A DNA stretch of 64,000 nt from Xanthobacteraceae bacterium (GTDB lineage: Bacteria; Pseudomonadota; Alphaproteobacteria; Rhizobiales; Xanthobacteraceae): positions 1 through 64,000 of the forward strand of contig JAQSWY010000001.1 in assembly GCA_029266425.1 (NCBI GenBank), read 5' to 3'. A program made the position numbers and the translations under genes. Within the stretch, counting starts at the first letter, position 1. Every line of letters starts with the position of its first letter. Below are positions 52,988 through 61,495 of this stretch, one piece after another. The notes under the pieces were generated by a model. It had not been told where the DNA came from. It did no database searches and was given only the letters and a program-made list of their open reading frames with translations.

Positions 52988-54148
52988 ATGAACGAGTTCG
53001 ACGATCCGATCACCGACTTCCGTGCGTTGCTGCATCCCATGAACCGCCGCCGTCTGCTTCAGGGCGCCAGCGCACTCGCAGGCGCCGCCGCGCTCGGCGT
53101 CGCCTCCGCGCCTGAGCCCGCCTATGCGCAGGACAAGGTGCTGAACCTGCTCTCCTGGCCCGGCCATGCCGATCCGGCGGTGGTGAAGCCGTTCGAGGAC
53201 AAGTACGGCGTCAAGGTCGTCGCGAAGGAATATGTCGGCGGCGAGCCGATGCTGGCGCTGATGAACCAGTCGCCCCCCGGCTCGTTCGACGTGGTGCTCG
53301 CTGATGCCGAGTACATCCACATGCTCAAGGAAGGCGGCTTCATCGACAAGATGAATCCGGCGGACTACCCGCTCGCAGACTACTGGCCGGAATTCCAGAA
53401 GTTCGAGCCGCACTGGGTCGGCAACGACCTCTATTCGGTGCTGATCCGCTTCGGCTATCTCGGCATCGCCTACCGTACCGACGTGCTGAGCGAAGCCGAC
53501 GTGAAGTCCTACAAGGCGTTGTGGGACCCCAAGATCAAGGGCAAGCTCGGCTTCTTCGACTGGTACCTGCCGACCATGGGCTGCCTGAGCCTCTATGACG
53601 GCAACAAGCCCCCATTCGACATCTCCGACGCCGCGTTCGGCAAGCTGAAGGAGACGCTGTTCTCCCTCAAGCCGCAGACCGCCGGCTTCTACTCGATGGC
53701 CGATCAATTCTCGATGCTGACCAACGGCACCGCGGCCGCCATTCCGGGCGTCGGCGACTGGGTCGTGCTGCTGCTGCAGAAGAACGGCGTGCCGGTGTCC
53801 GCGACCGTGCCGGAAGAGGGCGGCATCCAGTGGACCGAGTCGATGTCCATCGTCTCGTCCTCCACCAAGAAGGACCTCGCCAAGGCCTTCATCCAGTACA
53901 TGTCCTCGCCGGAAGGCCAGGTCCGCTCGGCCCACATGCCCGCTTACTGGGCGTCCATCCCCAACAAGAAGGGCTGGGACCTGCTCAACAAGGACTTCCC
54001 GGCCGATGCCAAGGCGCTGCGCCACACCTTCGACGCCCGCAACGTCATGGACGAGTACAAGGACGGCAAGATCTTCATCCGCAAGACGCCGGTGAAGCAG
54101 ACCATCGAGCAGTGGAACGACGTCTGGTCCGAATTCAAGTCGATGTAG
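52988..54148 (+). CDS. ABC transporter substrate-binding protein, PotD-like, with Tat-type signal
   Basis: A 386-residue binding protein. A twin-arginine signal (PMNRRRLLQGASALAGAA, about 18-35) with cleavage near PAYAQD precedes the mature domain, which starts KVLNLLSWPGHADPAVVKPF, typical of the PotD/spermidine-putrescine group. GGAG eight bases before ATG 52988 fixes the start. Its own permeases and ATPase follow after a hairpin. Within the cluster it probably delivers a cationic or amide nitrogen compound. Confidence 0.92.
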   Translation: MNEFDDPITDFRALLHPMNRRRLLQGASALAGAAALGVASAPEPAYAQDKVLNLLSWPGHADPAVVKPFEDKYGVKVVAKEYVGGEPMLALMNQSPPGSFDVVLADAEYIHMLKEGGFIDKMNPADYPLADYWPEFQKFEPHWVGNDLYSVLIRFGYLGIAYRTDVLSEADVKSYKALWDPKIKGKLGFFDWYLPTMGCLSLYDGNKPPFDISDAAFGKLKETLFSLKPQTAGFYSMADQFSMLTNGTAAAIPGVGDWVVLLLQKNGVPVSATVPEEGGIQWTESMSIVSSSTKKDLAKAFIQYMSSPEGQVRSAHMPAYWASIPNKKGWDLLNKDFPADAKALRHTFDARNVMDEYKDGKIFIRKTPVKQTIEQWNDVWSEFKSM

Positions 54149-54167
54149 CCTGAACGCTCGCCAAACA

Positions 54168-54190
54168 GCAGGCGGCCGGGCGCCGCCTGC
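54168..54190 (+). promoter_or_regulatory. Intercistronic hairpin after the PotD-like gene
   Basis: GCAGGCGGC (54168-54176) pairs perfectly with GCCGCCTGC (54182-54190) across a 5-base loop, followed by a short pyrimidine tract. It lies 20 bases past the binding-protein stop and 33 before the permease start. Confidence 0.6.
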
Positions 54191-54222
54191 CTCTTCTCCC
54201 GACCACCAGACCCGAAGGCTTC

Positions 54223-55134
54223 ATGAGCGAACCTTTGCCCACGCCGGACACCGGGTCCGCACCCGCCAGAGCCGCCGCGTCGCGCCGTGCCAACCGGGCG
54301 CGTTTCGCCGTGTTCTGGGGCGCGCCGCCCGCGCTGTGGCAGGCCGCGTTCTTCCTGGTGCCGCTCTGCTTCCTCATCGCCATGACGTTCTGGTCGGTGA
54401 AGAGCTTCCGTCTGACGCCCGACACCACGCTGGCGAACTGGATCTTCATCCTGAACGCGGGCTTCTTTCGCAACGCCTACGTCTACACCTTCTGGCTGTC
54501 CGCCCTGACGGCGGTGATCGCCAGCCTCGCCGCATTCCCCGCCGCCTATACGCTCGCCTACAAGGTGAGCCCGGCAACGCGGCGCTTCATGATCTTCATG
54601 CTGGTGGTGCCGTTCTTCACCAGCTATCCCGTGCGCATCTATTCCACCCAGATTTTCTTCAGCCCGCAGGGCATCATCAACTCGCTGGTGGTGCCGCTCG
54701 GGCTCGGCCCGCTGCAGGTGCTGAACACACCGACCGGCACGGTGGTGGGCTATCTTGTGCTCACCCTGCCGCTGGTGGTGCTGCTGCAGACCTTCGCGCT
54801 CTCCAACGTGCCGCGCATCCTGATCGAGGCGGCGCATAATCTCGGCTGCGGTCGCTTGCGCACCATCTGGTCGGTGATCATCCCCTCGGCGCGGATCGGG
54901 CTGATCGTCGCCGGCACCTTCGCCTTCGTGCTCGCGTTCGGCGACTATGTGGCGCCGACCTATCTCGGTGGCTCCAAGCCACCGACGCTCAGCATCCTCA
55001 TCGCCGACCAGGTGAAGTCCGGCAATAACTGGCCGCGCGCCTCGGTGGTGGCGGCGACGATGATCGTGACGCTGATGGTGGTGATGCTCGTCATGATCGG
55101 GCTGGCCTATGGCCGCCGCGAAAGGAAGGCATGA
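54223..55134 (+). CDS. ABC transporter permease (PotB-like)
   Basis: A 303-residue permease. A hydrophilic N-terminal tail of about 35 residues precedes the first helix (WQAAFFLVPLCFLIAMTFW). The EAA loop reads LIEAAHNLGCGRLRTIWSVIIP (about 201-222). It overlaps the next permease gene by four bases (ATGA). Confidence 0.93.
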   Translation: MSEPLPTPDTGSAPARAAASRRANRARFAVFWGAPPALWQAAFFLVPLCFLIAMTFWSVKSFRLTPDTTLANWIFILNAGFFRNAYVYTFWLSALTAVIASLAAFPAAYTLAYKVSPATRRFMIFMLVVPFFTSYPVRIYSTQIFFSPQGIINSLVVPLGLGPLQVLNTPTGTVVGYLVLTLPLVVLLQTFALSNVPRILIEAAHNLGCGRLRTIWSVIIPSARIGLIVAGTFAFVLAFGDYVAPTYLGGSKPPTLSILIADQVKSGNNWPRASVVAATMIVTLMVVMLVMIGLAYGRRERKA

Positions 55135-55937
55135 GCATGGCCGCTCTCCGCCGCATCCTGCTGATCGCCTACACGATCCTCGTGTTCGCCTTCATTTTCG
55201 CGCCGATCGTCTCGACCATCGTGTTCTCGTTCAACGCCGACCGCTTCCCCAGCCTGCCGTGGGGCGGGTTCAGCCTGCAATGGTATGAGGCGATCTTCAG
55301 CGACACCACGATCCGGCGCGGGCTGGCGAACAGCCTGATCGTCGCCGGCGTTACCTGCGTGATCGCGACCTTCCTCGGCTTCTCCGCCGCCTATGTCGAC
55401 TATCGCTACAGCTTCGTCGGCAAGTCGGTCTATCTCGCGCTCGCCGCGCTGCCGCCGACCGTGCCGGTGGTCATTCTCGGCGTTGCGCTGCTCACCTTCG
55501 AGGGGCGGGTCGGACTGTCGGGCACGCTCACGGGCATCATCGTCGGCCATGTCGTTCTGAGCACGCCGTTCGCGATGGCGTTGGTGCGGATGCGGCTCGC
55601 CGACCTCGACCCGGATATCGAGCGCGCCGCATGGAACCTTGGCGCTACGCCTTGGGCCACCATGTTCGGCGTGATCATGCCGTTCTGCCTGCCGGCGATC
55701 CTCGCCGCCCTGTTCCTCACCGCCGCCGTGTCGTTCGACGAATTCATGATCGCCTGGTTCGTCTCCGGCGTGAACGAGACGCTGCCGGTGCGGGTGCTGG
55801 CGATGCTGCAGGGGCAGGTCAGCCCCCGCATCAACGCCATCGGCGCCATCGTGTTTGCCGTCAGCATCACGCTCATCGTGCTCGCACAAATGCTGCTCGG
55901 ACGCATGGCCGGGCGTGCCGCCCGAACGAAAGGATGA
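55131..55937 (+). CDS. ABC transporter permease (PotC-like)
   Basis: A 268-residue permease with N-terminal helix RILLIAYTILVFAFIFAPIVSTIVFSF, the EAA loop IERAAWNLGATPWATMFGVIMP (about 163-184) and SFDEFMIAWFVSG near residue 200. A second ATG two codons in (55137) is also possible. It overlaps the preceding gene by four bases, and the ATPase gene begins just after its end. Confidence 0.93.
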   Translation: MSMAALRRILLIAYTILVFAFIFAPIVSTIVFSFNADRFPSLPWGGFSLQWYEAIFSDTTIRRGLANSLIVAGVTCVIATFLGFSAAYVDYRYSFVGKSVYLALAALPPTVPVVILGVALLTFEGRVGLSGTLTGIIVGHVVLSTPFAMALVRMRLADLDPDIERAAWNLGATPWATMFGVIMPFCLPAILAALFLTAAVSFDEFMIAWFVSGVNETLPVRVLAMLQGQVSPRINAIGAIVFAVSITLIVLAQMLLGRMAGRAARTKG

Positions 55938-55942
55938 CGCGC

Positions 55943-57028
55943 ATGGCCACTCCCATGATCGAGCTCGATCGTGTCGCCAAGCATTATGGCGACCAGGCCG
56001 CCGTGGCCGAGATCTCCTTCGTCATCGAGAAGGGCGAGTTCATCGCGCTGATGGGCCCGTCCGGCTGCGGCAAGACCACGACGCTGCGCATGATCGCCGG
56101 CCTCGATCAGCCGACCTCGGGCGAGATCCGGCTGTGGGGCCGCCGCCTTAACGAGGATGCGCCATGGGAGCGCGATGCCCCGCTGGTGTGGCAGAGCTAC
56201 GCGCTGTTTCCGTTCCTGTCGGTGCGCAGGAACGTCGAGTTCGGCCTCAAGCACCGCGGCTTGCCCGCTGCCGAGCGCCGCAAGAAGGCCGACGAGTGGA
56301 TGGAGCGGCTCGGCATTGGCAGCTTCGCCGAGCGCGGCGTCGACCAGCTCTCCGGGGGCCAGCGCCAGCGTGTGGCTCTGGCGCGTGCCTTGGCGCTCGA
56401 GCCGGAAATGCTGTTGCTCGACGAGCCCTTGAGCGCGCTCGACCCGCATCTGAGGGTGCGGATGCAGTCCGAACTGGTGCGACTGCATCGCGAGCTCGGC
56501 ATCACCTTCATCTGCGTGACGCACAGCCATTCCGAAGCCTTCGCGATGGCCGACCGTGTGGTGATCATGAATGAGGGGCGCGTCCAGCAGATCGGCGCGC
56601 CGCAAGAGATCTACCGGCGGGCCGCCAACCGCTTCGTTGCCGAGTTCGTTGGCGGCAACAACATTCTTGCCGGCATAGCGACCGTGCAGGGTGACGGCTC
56701 CATCGAGATCGCCGGGCCGGTCGGCACGGTGAAGGCGCCGGCCCCGACCGAGGGCGCGATTGCCCAAGGCGCCGCCGCCACGCTGGTGGTGCCGGCCGAC
56801 CGCATCGAGCTGGTGCCGGATCGCACCGGCATCGGCAATGAAGTGGCGGCGCGGGTCGTCACCGTCGAATTCGTCGGCTCGACCGTCACAGTCTTCCTGG
56901 AGACCGATGGCGGCGGCGAACTGCGCGCGCAGCGCTCCCTGCACGAGATCGAGAACACCCCGCTGGTGGTTGGCCAGCCTGTCGTCGCCCGCTGGTCACC
57001 GAGCCAGGGCTTCTTCCTTCCCGGCTGA
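55943..57028 (+). CDS. ABC transporter ATP-binding protein (PotA-like)
   Basis: A 361-residue ATPase. Walker A GPSGCGKTT (about 36-44), a WQSYALFPFLSV Q-loop (a tryptophan replaces the usual F before Q), signature LSGGQRQR and Walker B MLLLDEPLSALDP. A C-terminal TOBE domain (about 230-361) is present. ATG 55943 is preferred because AAGGA lies at normal distance; an ATG at 55934 overlaps the previous stop but has its AAAGG immediately adjacent. The gene completes the second Pot-type transporter. Confidence 0.92.
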   Translation: MATPMIELDRVAKHYGDQAAVAEISFVIEKGEFIALMGPSGCGKTTTLRMIAGLDQPTSGEIRLWGRRLNEDAPWERDAPLVWQSYALFPFLSVRRNVEFGLKHRGLPAAERRKKADEWMERLGIGSFAERGVDQLSGGQRQRVALARALALEPEMLLLDEPLSALDPHLRVRMQSELVRLHRELGITFICVTHSHSEAFAMADRVVIMNEGRVQQIGAPQEIYRRAANRFVAEFVGGNNILAGIATVQGDGSIEIAGPVGTVKAPAPTEGAIAQGAAATLVVPADRIELVPDRTGIGNEVAARVVTVEFVGSTVTVFLETDGGGELRAQRSLHEIENTPLVVGQPVVARWSPSQGFFLPG

Positions 57029-57060
57029 GTTTTGCCTGCTTGAACTATGGAGTGAATTCG

Positions 57061-58578
57061 ATGTCGATCTTCATACGCGGCGCGACCGTGCTCGCCATGG
57101 GCGGCTCGCATGGCAGCGCGCCATTCCTCGGCGACGTTCATGTCGAGGGCGACAGCATCAAGGCCATCGGCCCCGACCTGCCGGTGCCGGATGGGGCCGC
57201 AATCATTGATGGCACGAGCAAGCTGGTCATGCCCGGCCTCGTCAACGCGCACCTGCATTCCGGCGAGGCGCTGTTCAAGAGCCGCTACGACAACCTGCCG
57301 CTCGAACTCTGGATGCTCTATGCCTACCCGATCCTCGGCGCCAAGGCGCTGAGCGAGCGGATGATCTATCTGCGCAGCATGGTGGTCGCCATCGAGTCGC
57401 TGAAGACCGGCGTCACCTGCCTGACCGACGACATCTTCGAGGCGCCGCGCCAGTCCGTCGCCCAGCTTGGCGCTGCGGTCTCGGCTTATGACGATGCCGG
57501 CATCCGCGCCACCGTCTCCGGCCATGTGATGGACCGTGACTTCCTCGATTCCATCCCGTTCTCGCGCGAGCACGTCCCGGCTGAACTTCAGGCGGAAGTC
57601 GCCAACCTCATCCCGCCGACCACGGACGAGTACATCGCCTTCGCCAGGCAAGCCTATGCTCAGTTCCATGGCCGCTCGGGCCGTATCCGCTTCATGCTGG
57701 CGCCCTCCGCGCCGCAGCGCTGCACGCCGGAACTGATGCAGGCGGTGAACCAGCTGGCGCTGGAATGGAAGGTGCCGTTCCACACCCATATCGTCGAGAC
57801 CAAGGTGCAGGGCGTCACCGGCCCGGTGCTCTATGGCAAGACGCTGATGCGCTACATGGCCGATCTCGGCCTGATGCACTCCGGCACCACCATCGCGCAT
57901 TCGATCTGGGTGACCGAGGACGACATCGCCCTGATGGGCGAGGCCGGCGTCTCGGTGGTGCACAACACCATCTCCAACCAGAAGCTCGGCGCGGGCATCG
58001 CTCCCATTCGCAAGCTGCTGGCGGCTGGCGTCAATGTCGCGCTCGGTTCCGACGGCATCTCCACCAACGACACGCCCCGCATGTTCGACGTGATGCATGC
58101 CTGCGGCCTGATCCACAAGGTGACGACGCCGGATTACAAGCAGTGGCTGAGCTCCGCCGAGGTGCTGCACGCCTGCACGTTGGCTGGCGCCAGGAGCGCG
58201 ATGATCGGCCACGAGACCGGCTCGCTCGAGGCCGGCAAGAAGGCGGACCTGCTGATCCTCAACCTCGACACGGTGTGCTTCACCCCGCGCCACGACATAC
58301 TCAACCACCTCGTCTACAGCGAGAACGGTTCGTCGATCGAGAAGGTGATGGTCAATGGCGAGATCGTCGTCGAGAACGGCAGACTGACGAAGATCGACGA
58401 GGTCGCGCTGCTGGCTGAGCTGCGCTCGCTGATGCCCGAGTTCAACGCGTATCATTCCGGCGTCGAGGCGAAGAACCGTGCGTTCGAGCCCTATTTCGAC
58501 GCCATCCACCGCCGCTGCAACCAGGTCGATCTCGGCGTGCATCGGCTGGTCGGAAATAGCGACATGTGGCCGGCATGA
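57061..58578 (+). CDS. Amidohydrolase-superfamily hydrolase (SsnA/TrzN/AtzA-like)
   Basis: A 505-residue amidohydrolase. The metal site motifs are HLH (64-66, NAHLHSGE), HTHIVE with histidine and the catalytic glutamate, IAHSIWV and LGSDGIS with the late aspartate. The group deaminates or dechlorinates purine- and triazine-like rings. GGAG eight bases before ATG 57061 fixes the start. It follows the Pot-type ATPase by 32 bases and overlaps the creatininase-family gene, so it acts on the product taken up. Confidence 0.92.
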   Translation: MSIFIRGATVLAMGGSHGSAPFLGDVHVEGDSIKAIGPDLPVPDGAAIIDGTSKLVMPGLVNAHLHSGEALFKSRYDNLPLELWMLYAYPILGAKALSERMIYLRSMVVAIESLKTGVTCLTDDIFEAPRQSVAQLGAAVSAYDDAGIRATVSGHVMDRDFLDSIPFSREHVPAELQAEVANLIPPTTDEYIAFARQAYAQFHGRSGRIRFMLAPSAPQRCTPELMQAVNQLALEWKVPFHTHIVETKVQGVTGPVLYGKTLMRYMADLGLMHSGTTIAHSIWVTEDDIALMGEAGVSVVHNTISNQKLGAGIAPIRKLLAAGVNVALGSDGISTNDTPRMFDVMHACGLIHKVTTPDYKQWLSSAEVLHACTLAGARSAMIGHETGSLEAGKKADLLILNLDTVCFTPRHDILNHLVYSENGSSIEKVMVNGEIVVENGRLTKIDEVALLAELRSLMPEFNAYHSGVEAKNRAFEPYFDAIHRRCNQVDLGVHRLVGNSDMWPA

Positions 58579-59402
58579 ACGCCAGCGGAGCTCCCGAGAT
58601 GACCGCCCCCAATATTCGATCGCCACGCATCCGCATCGCAGACATGACCTGGTACGAATTCGCCGACCGGGTGAAGGACAACCCCATCGTCTTCCTGCCC
58701 ACCGGCTCGGTCGAGCAGCACGGGCCGCACCTGCCGCTGCTGACCGACGTGATCCTGCCCGTTGCGGTAGCGGAAGCCGTGGCGGGGGAGGTCGGTGGCA
58801 TGGTCGCCCCGCCGGTGACCTATGGCTACAAATCGCAGCCGAAGTCCGGCGGCGGCAATCATTTCCCCGGCACGCTGAGCCTGGACGCGAACGTGTTCAT
58901 CGCGCTGGTCCGCAACATCATCAACGAACTGGCGCGCCATGGCGTGCGCAAGGTGGTGCTGTTCGACGGCCACATGGAAAACCAGTGGTTCCTCGTCGAG
59001 GCCGCCGACCTCGCGCTGCGCGACCAGCGCGCGGAAGGCGTGCACGACCTCAAGATCATCAAGCTCGGCTATTGGGAATTCATCACCAAGCAAACCGAGA
59101 AGGAGCTGTTTCCCGACGGCATGCCGAGCTGGGAGCTGGAGCATGCGGCGGTGATGGAGACCTCCGTCATGATGCATCTGCGCCCCGATCTGGTGCGGGT
59201 CGACCTGATCCCCGACCACCCGCCGGCGGTGTTCCCGCCCTATGACATCTACCCGTTCGACACCCGCCCGATCCCGCCGAGCGGCGTGCTGTCCTCTGCC
59301 AAGCCCGCGACGGCCGGGAAGGGCGAGACGGTGATGCGGCAGGTGGTGCCGGATATCGCCGCGAGCCTGCTCGATGCGTTTGGGCCTTTGATGTCCAAAT
59401 GA
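58575..59402 (+). CDS. Creatininase-family amidohydrolase
   Basis: A 275-residue creatininase-family protein. Metal ligands are visible in GSVEQHGPHLPLLTD (Glu, His and Asp), VLFDGHMENQW (His and Glu) and SWELEHAAVMETS. The family opens cyclic amides such as creatinine or acts on formamide-type bonds. The ATG at 58575 overlaps the amidohydrolase stop (ATGA); ATG 58599 has a CGGAG site and is the alternative start. It is the last gene of the 13-gene run, convergent with a TetR gene. Confidence 0.92.
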   Translation: MNASGAPEMTAPNIRSPRIRIADMTWYEFADRVKDNPIVFLPTGSVEQHGPHLPLLTDVILPVAVAEAVAGEVGGMVAPPVTYGYKSQPKSGGGNHFPGTLSLDANVFIALVRNIINELARHGVRKVVLFDGHMENQWFLVEAADLALRDQRAEGVHDLKIIKLGYWEFITKQTEKELFPDGMPSWELEHAAVMETSVMMHLRPDLVRVDLIPDHPPAVFPPYDIYPFDTRPIPPSGVLSSAKPATAGKGETVMRQVVPDIAASLLDAFGPLMSK

Positions 59403-59445
59403 GAGTCGGCGCCGAAACGGCCCTTTAATGGAGGGCGATTGTCAA

Positions 59446-59510
59446 TTCGTTTGAACGAAAAGGCCGGCGCGGTGTCGATTTCGCACAGCGATATCGCGGC
59501 GATCGCCGCG
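59446..59510. terminator. Inverted repeats between convergent creatininase-family and TetR genes
   Basis: Two dyads lie in this 129-base gap: TTCGTT-TG-AACGAA (59446-59459), with arms of six, and the perfect 16-base palindrome CGCGGCGATCGCCGCG (59495-59510). Because the genes converge here, a bidirectional transcription end is the simplest role. The first dyad could also be a regulator site. Confidence 0.4.
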
Positions 59511-59531
59511 CCGTGTCATCGATGCGAGGCG

Positions 59532-60272
59532 TCAAGGCACGCGCGTCGCCGACACCGCCAGATAGCTCAGCAATATGTCGGTCACGACCTCCTTGCGCTG
59601 GCGCAGCCACTCCACATCGGCGAAGTTGCGCTGGAACATGCTGCCCAGCGTGTGGCGGTTGGAGACGTGGATGAAGCACAGGCCGAGGATCGAGATGTAG
59701 AAATTCTCGGCGTCGATGTCCTTGTGGAACAGCCCCTCGGCCTGGCCGCGCTTGAGGATGGTGCGCAGCGCGTCGAGCAGCGGCTGCGTCATGCCGGGAA
59801 TGATCCGGGAGCGCCGCACCACGCGCCCCATCATCAGGTTCTCGCTCATGATGAGGCGTACGAAACAGGGATCGGTGCTGAGGAAGTCGAAGGTCAGGGC
59901 AATGAGCTGGCGCATTGCCGAGACCGGGTCTTCGTGAGCGACGTCGAGCGTCTGCTCGCGATCGCGAATGACCTTGTAGGAGGCCTCGAGCGCGGCGAGG
60001 TAGAGATCGTCCTTGTTGCCGTAGTAGTGATAGATCATGCCGACATTGACGTCGGCGGCCGCCGATATGCGGTCGATGCGGCTGCCGCTGTAGCCGTGCT
60101 CGGCGAACTCGGACATGGCGACATCGAGAATGCGCTGGCGCGTCGCCGCGGCATTGCGCCTGGCCGGCATGGTGCCGCGCGCCCGCGCACTGGAGCGGGG
60201 CATCTCGGCCGGGATATCGGGCTCGGGCGCTCCCGGTGGGATCGTCTTCATCGGTGCGCGGAACCTCGTCAC
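59532..60272 (-). CDS. TetR-family transcriptional regulator
   Basis: A 246-residue TetR protein, with an unusual N-terminal extension of about 40 residues before the helix-turn-helix (RQRILDVAMSEFAEHGYSGSRIDRISAAADVNVGMIYHYYGNKDDLYLAA). The C-terminal ligand domain follows from about residue 100. The GTG start at 60272 overlaps the amidase stop by four bases (GTGA), so it is translated with the enzymes it probably controls; an ATG at 60251 would shorten the extension by seven residues. Ligand unknown. Confidence 0.92.
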   Translation of the reverse strand: MTRFRAPMKTIPPGAPEPDIPAEMPRSSARARGTMPARRNAAATRQRILDVAMSEFAEHGYSGSRIDRISAAADVNVGMIYHYYGNKDDLYLAALEASYKVIRDREQTLDVAHEDPVSAMRQLIALTFDFLSTDPCFVRLIMSENLMMGRVVRRSRIIPGMTQPLLDALRTILKRGQAEGLFHKDIDAENFYISILGLCFIHVSNRHTLGSMFQRNFADVEWLRQRKEVVTDILLSYLAVSATRVP

Positions 60273-61486
60273 GCGAAGGCATCCACCGCGAGTTGCAGCA
60301 GCGCCCTATCCTTGCCGCGCCGGGCCATGATCGACAACCCCACCGGGGCTCCGTCCACCGTTCCCACGGGAATCGTCAGTTGCGGCAGGCCGCCGAGACC
60401 GGCCGAGCACAACAATTCCATGGTCCGCCGACGATAATCGATCTCGACCTCGTCAGAGGCGGTGCCCCGCAGCGGCGCCAGGGTCGGCGTCGTCGGCAGG
60501 CAGATCAGGTCGTCCGCACCGATGCGCCCGACGAGCTCGATTGCAATCGCGTCGGCCCGCGCGCGTGCCGCAAGCGCCGCATCGGGCGTGATGGTGGAAG
60601 CGAAAGAGAGGCGCTCGCCGACGCCCTTGCCGAAACTGGGGCGGTGCTCGCCGATCCACGCGCCGAGCGAGGCCCAGACCTCGCCGGCCTGCGCGGTGCG
60701 GAAGGTCTCCAGCCAGCGGTCGAGTCCTTCCGGGCTCAGTACGCCATGCTCGCGCGTGCCGATCAGCCGCTCGATTGCCTCCAATCCCGGCGCGATGGCC
60801 TGTCGGATCGCCGGATCGGTCCGCTCGAACGCGTCGTCCGCCAGGATCATGCGGCGGAAGCCGGGCGTGGACGCATCATCTCCGGGCAGCACGTCGCCCA
60901 ACAGGACTTCGCCGACCCGCTTCAGCGTTGCGGCATCGCGGGCGAACCAGCCGATGGTGTCGAAGCGCGGCGCGAAGCGCGACACGCCGGCGAGCGGGAT
61001 GCTGCCATGGGTCGGGCGCATGCCGTAGAGCCCGCAATAGCTTGCCGGAACCCGCACCGAGCCGCCGCAATCGGTGCCGATGGCGAAATCGGCGAGCCCG
61101 CCGGCGACCGCCACGGCCGAACCCGATGACGAGCCGCCGGGCAGGCGGTCCGGGGTGCGCGGATTGGTCGGCGTGCCGTAATGCGGATTCTCGCCGGAGA
61201 GCGAATAGCAGAGCTCGTCGCTGATGGTGCGGCCGATGAGGTCGGCCCCGGCATCGATGAGGCGTGTCACCGCGGCCGCGGTCTCGTGCGCCGGCTCGTG
61301 CGAGGCCAGCCACGCCGGATGGCCGAAGCCGGTGGTGCTGCCGGCCACGTCGAACACGTCCTTGGCGGCGAAACTCAGCCCGCCCAGCGGGCCCTGCGCG
61401 GCCCCCGGTTGCGCGACGTGGTTATCCGTGCAGAAGGCGCCGAACGGATCGGCGGGCGGGCTGGCGGCTACTTGGGAACGCGACAT
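60269..61486 (-). CDS. Amidase (amidase signature family), second copy
   Basis: A 405-residue amidase, shorter than the one at 51034. The triad residues are K42 (FAAKDVFDVAG), S119 (PGGSSSGSAVAVAGG) and S143 (GTDCGGSVRVPASYCGLYG). It resembles the short AtzF/AMI1-like members. It lies on the minus strand between the TetR and CodA-like genes, overlapping the TetR gene by four bases, and follows the CodA-like stop by nine bases. A role late in heterocycle breakdown, such as release of ammonia from an open-chain amide, fits the context. Confidence 0.92.
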   Translation of the reverse strand: MSRSQVAASPPADPFGAFCTDNHVAQPGAAQGPLGGLSFAAKDVFDVAGSTTGFGHPAWLASHEPAHETAAAVTRLIDAGADLIGRTISDELCYSLSGENPHYGTPTNPRTPDRLPGGSSSGSAVAVAGGLADFAIGTDCGGSVRVPASYCGLYGMRPTHGSIPLAGVSRFAPRFDTIGWFARDAATLKRVGEVLLGDVLPGDDASTPGFRRMILADDAFERTDPAIRQAIAPGLEAIERLIGTREHGVLSPEGLDRWLETFRTAQAGEVWASLGAWIGEHRPSFGKGVGERLSFASTITPDAALAARARADAIAIELVGRIGADDLICLPTTPTLAPLRGTASDEVEIDYRRRTMELLCSAGLGGLPQLTIPVGTVDGAPVGLSIMARRGKDRALLQLAVDAFA

Positions 61487-61495
61487 TACAGGGTC

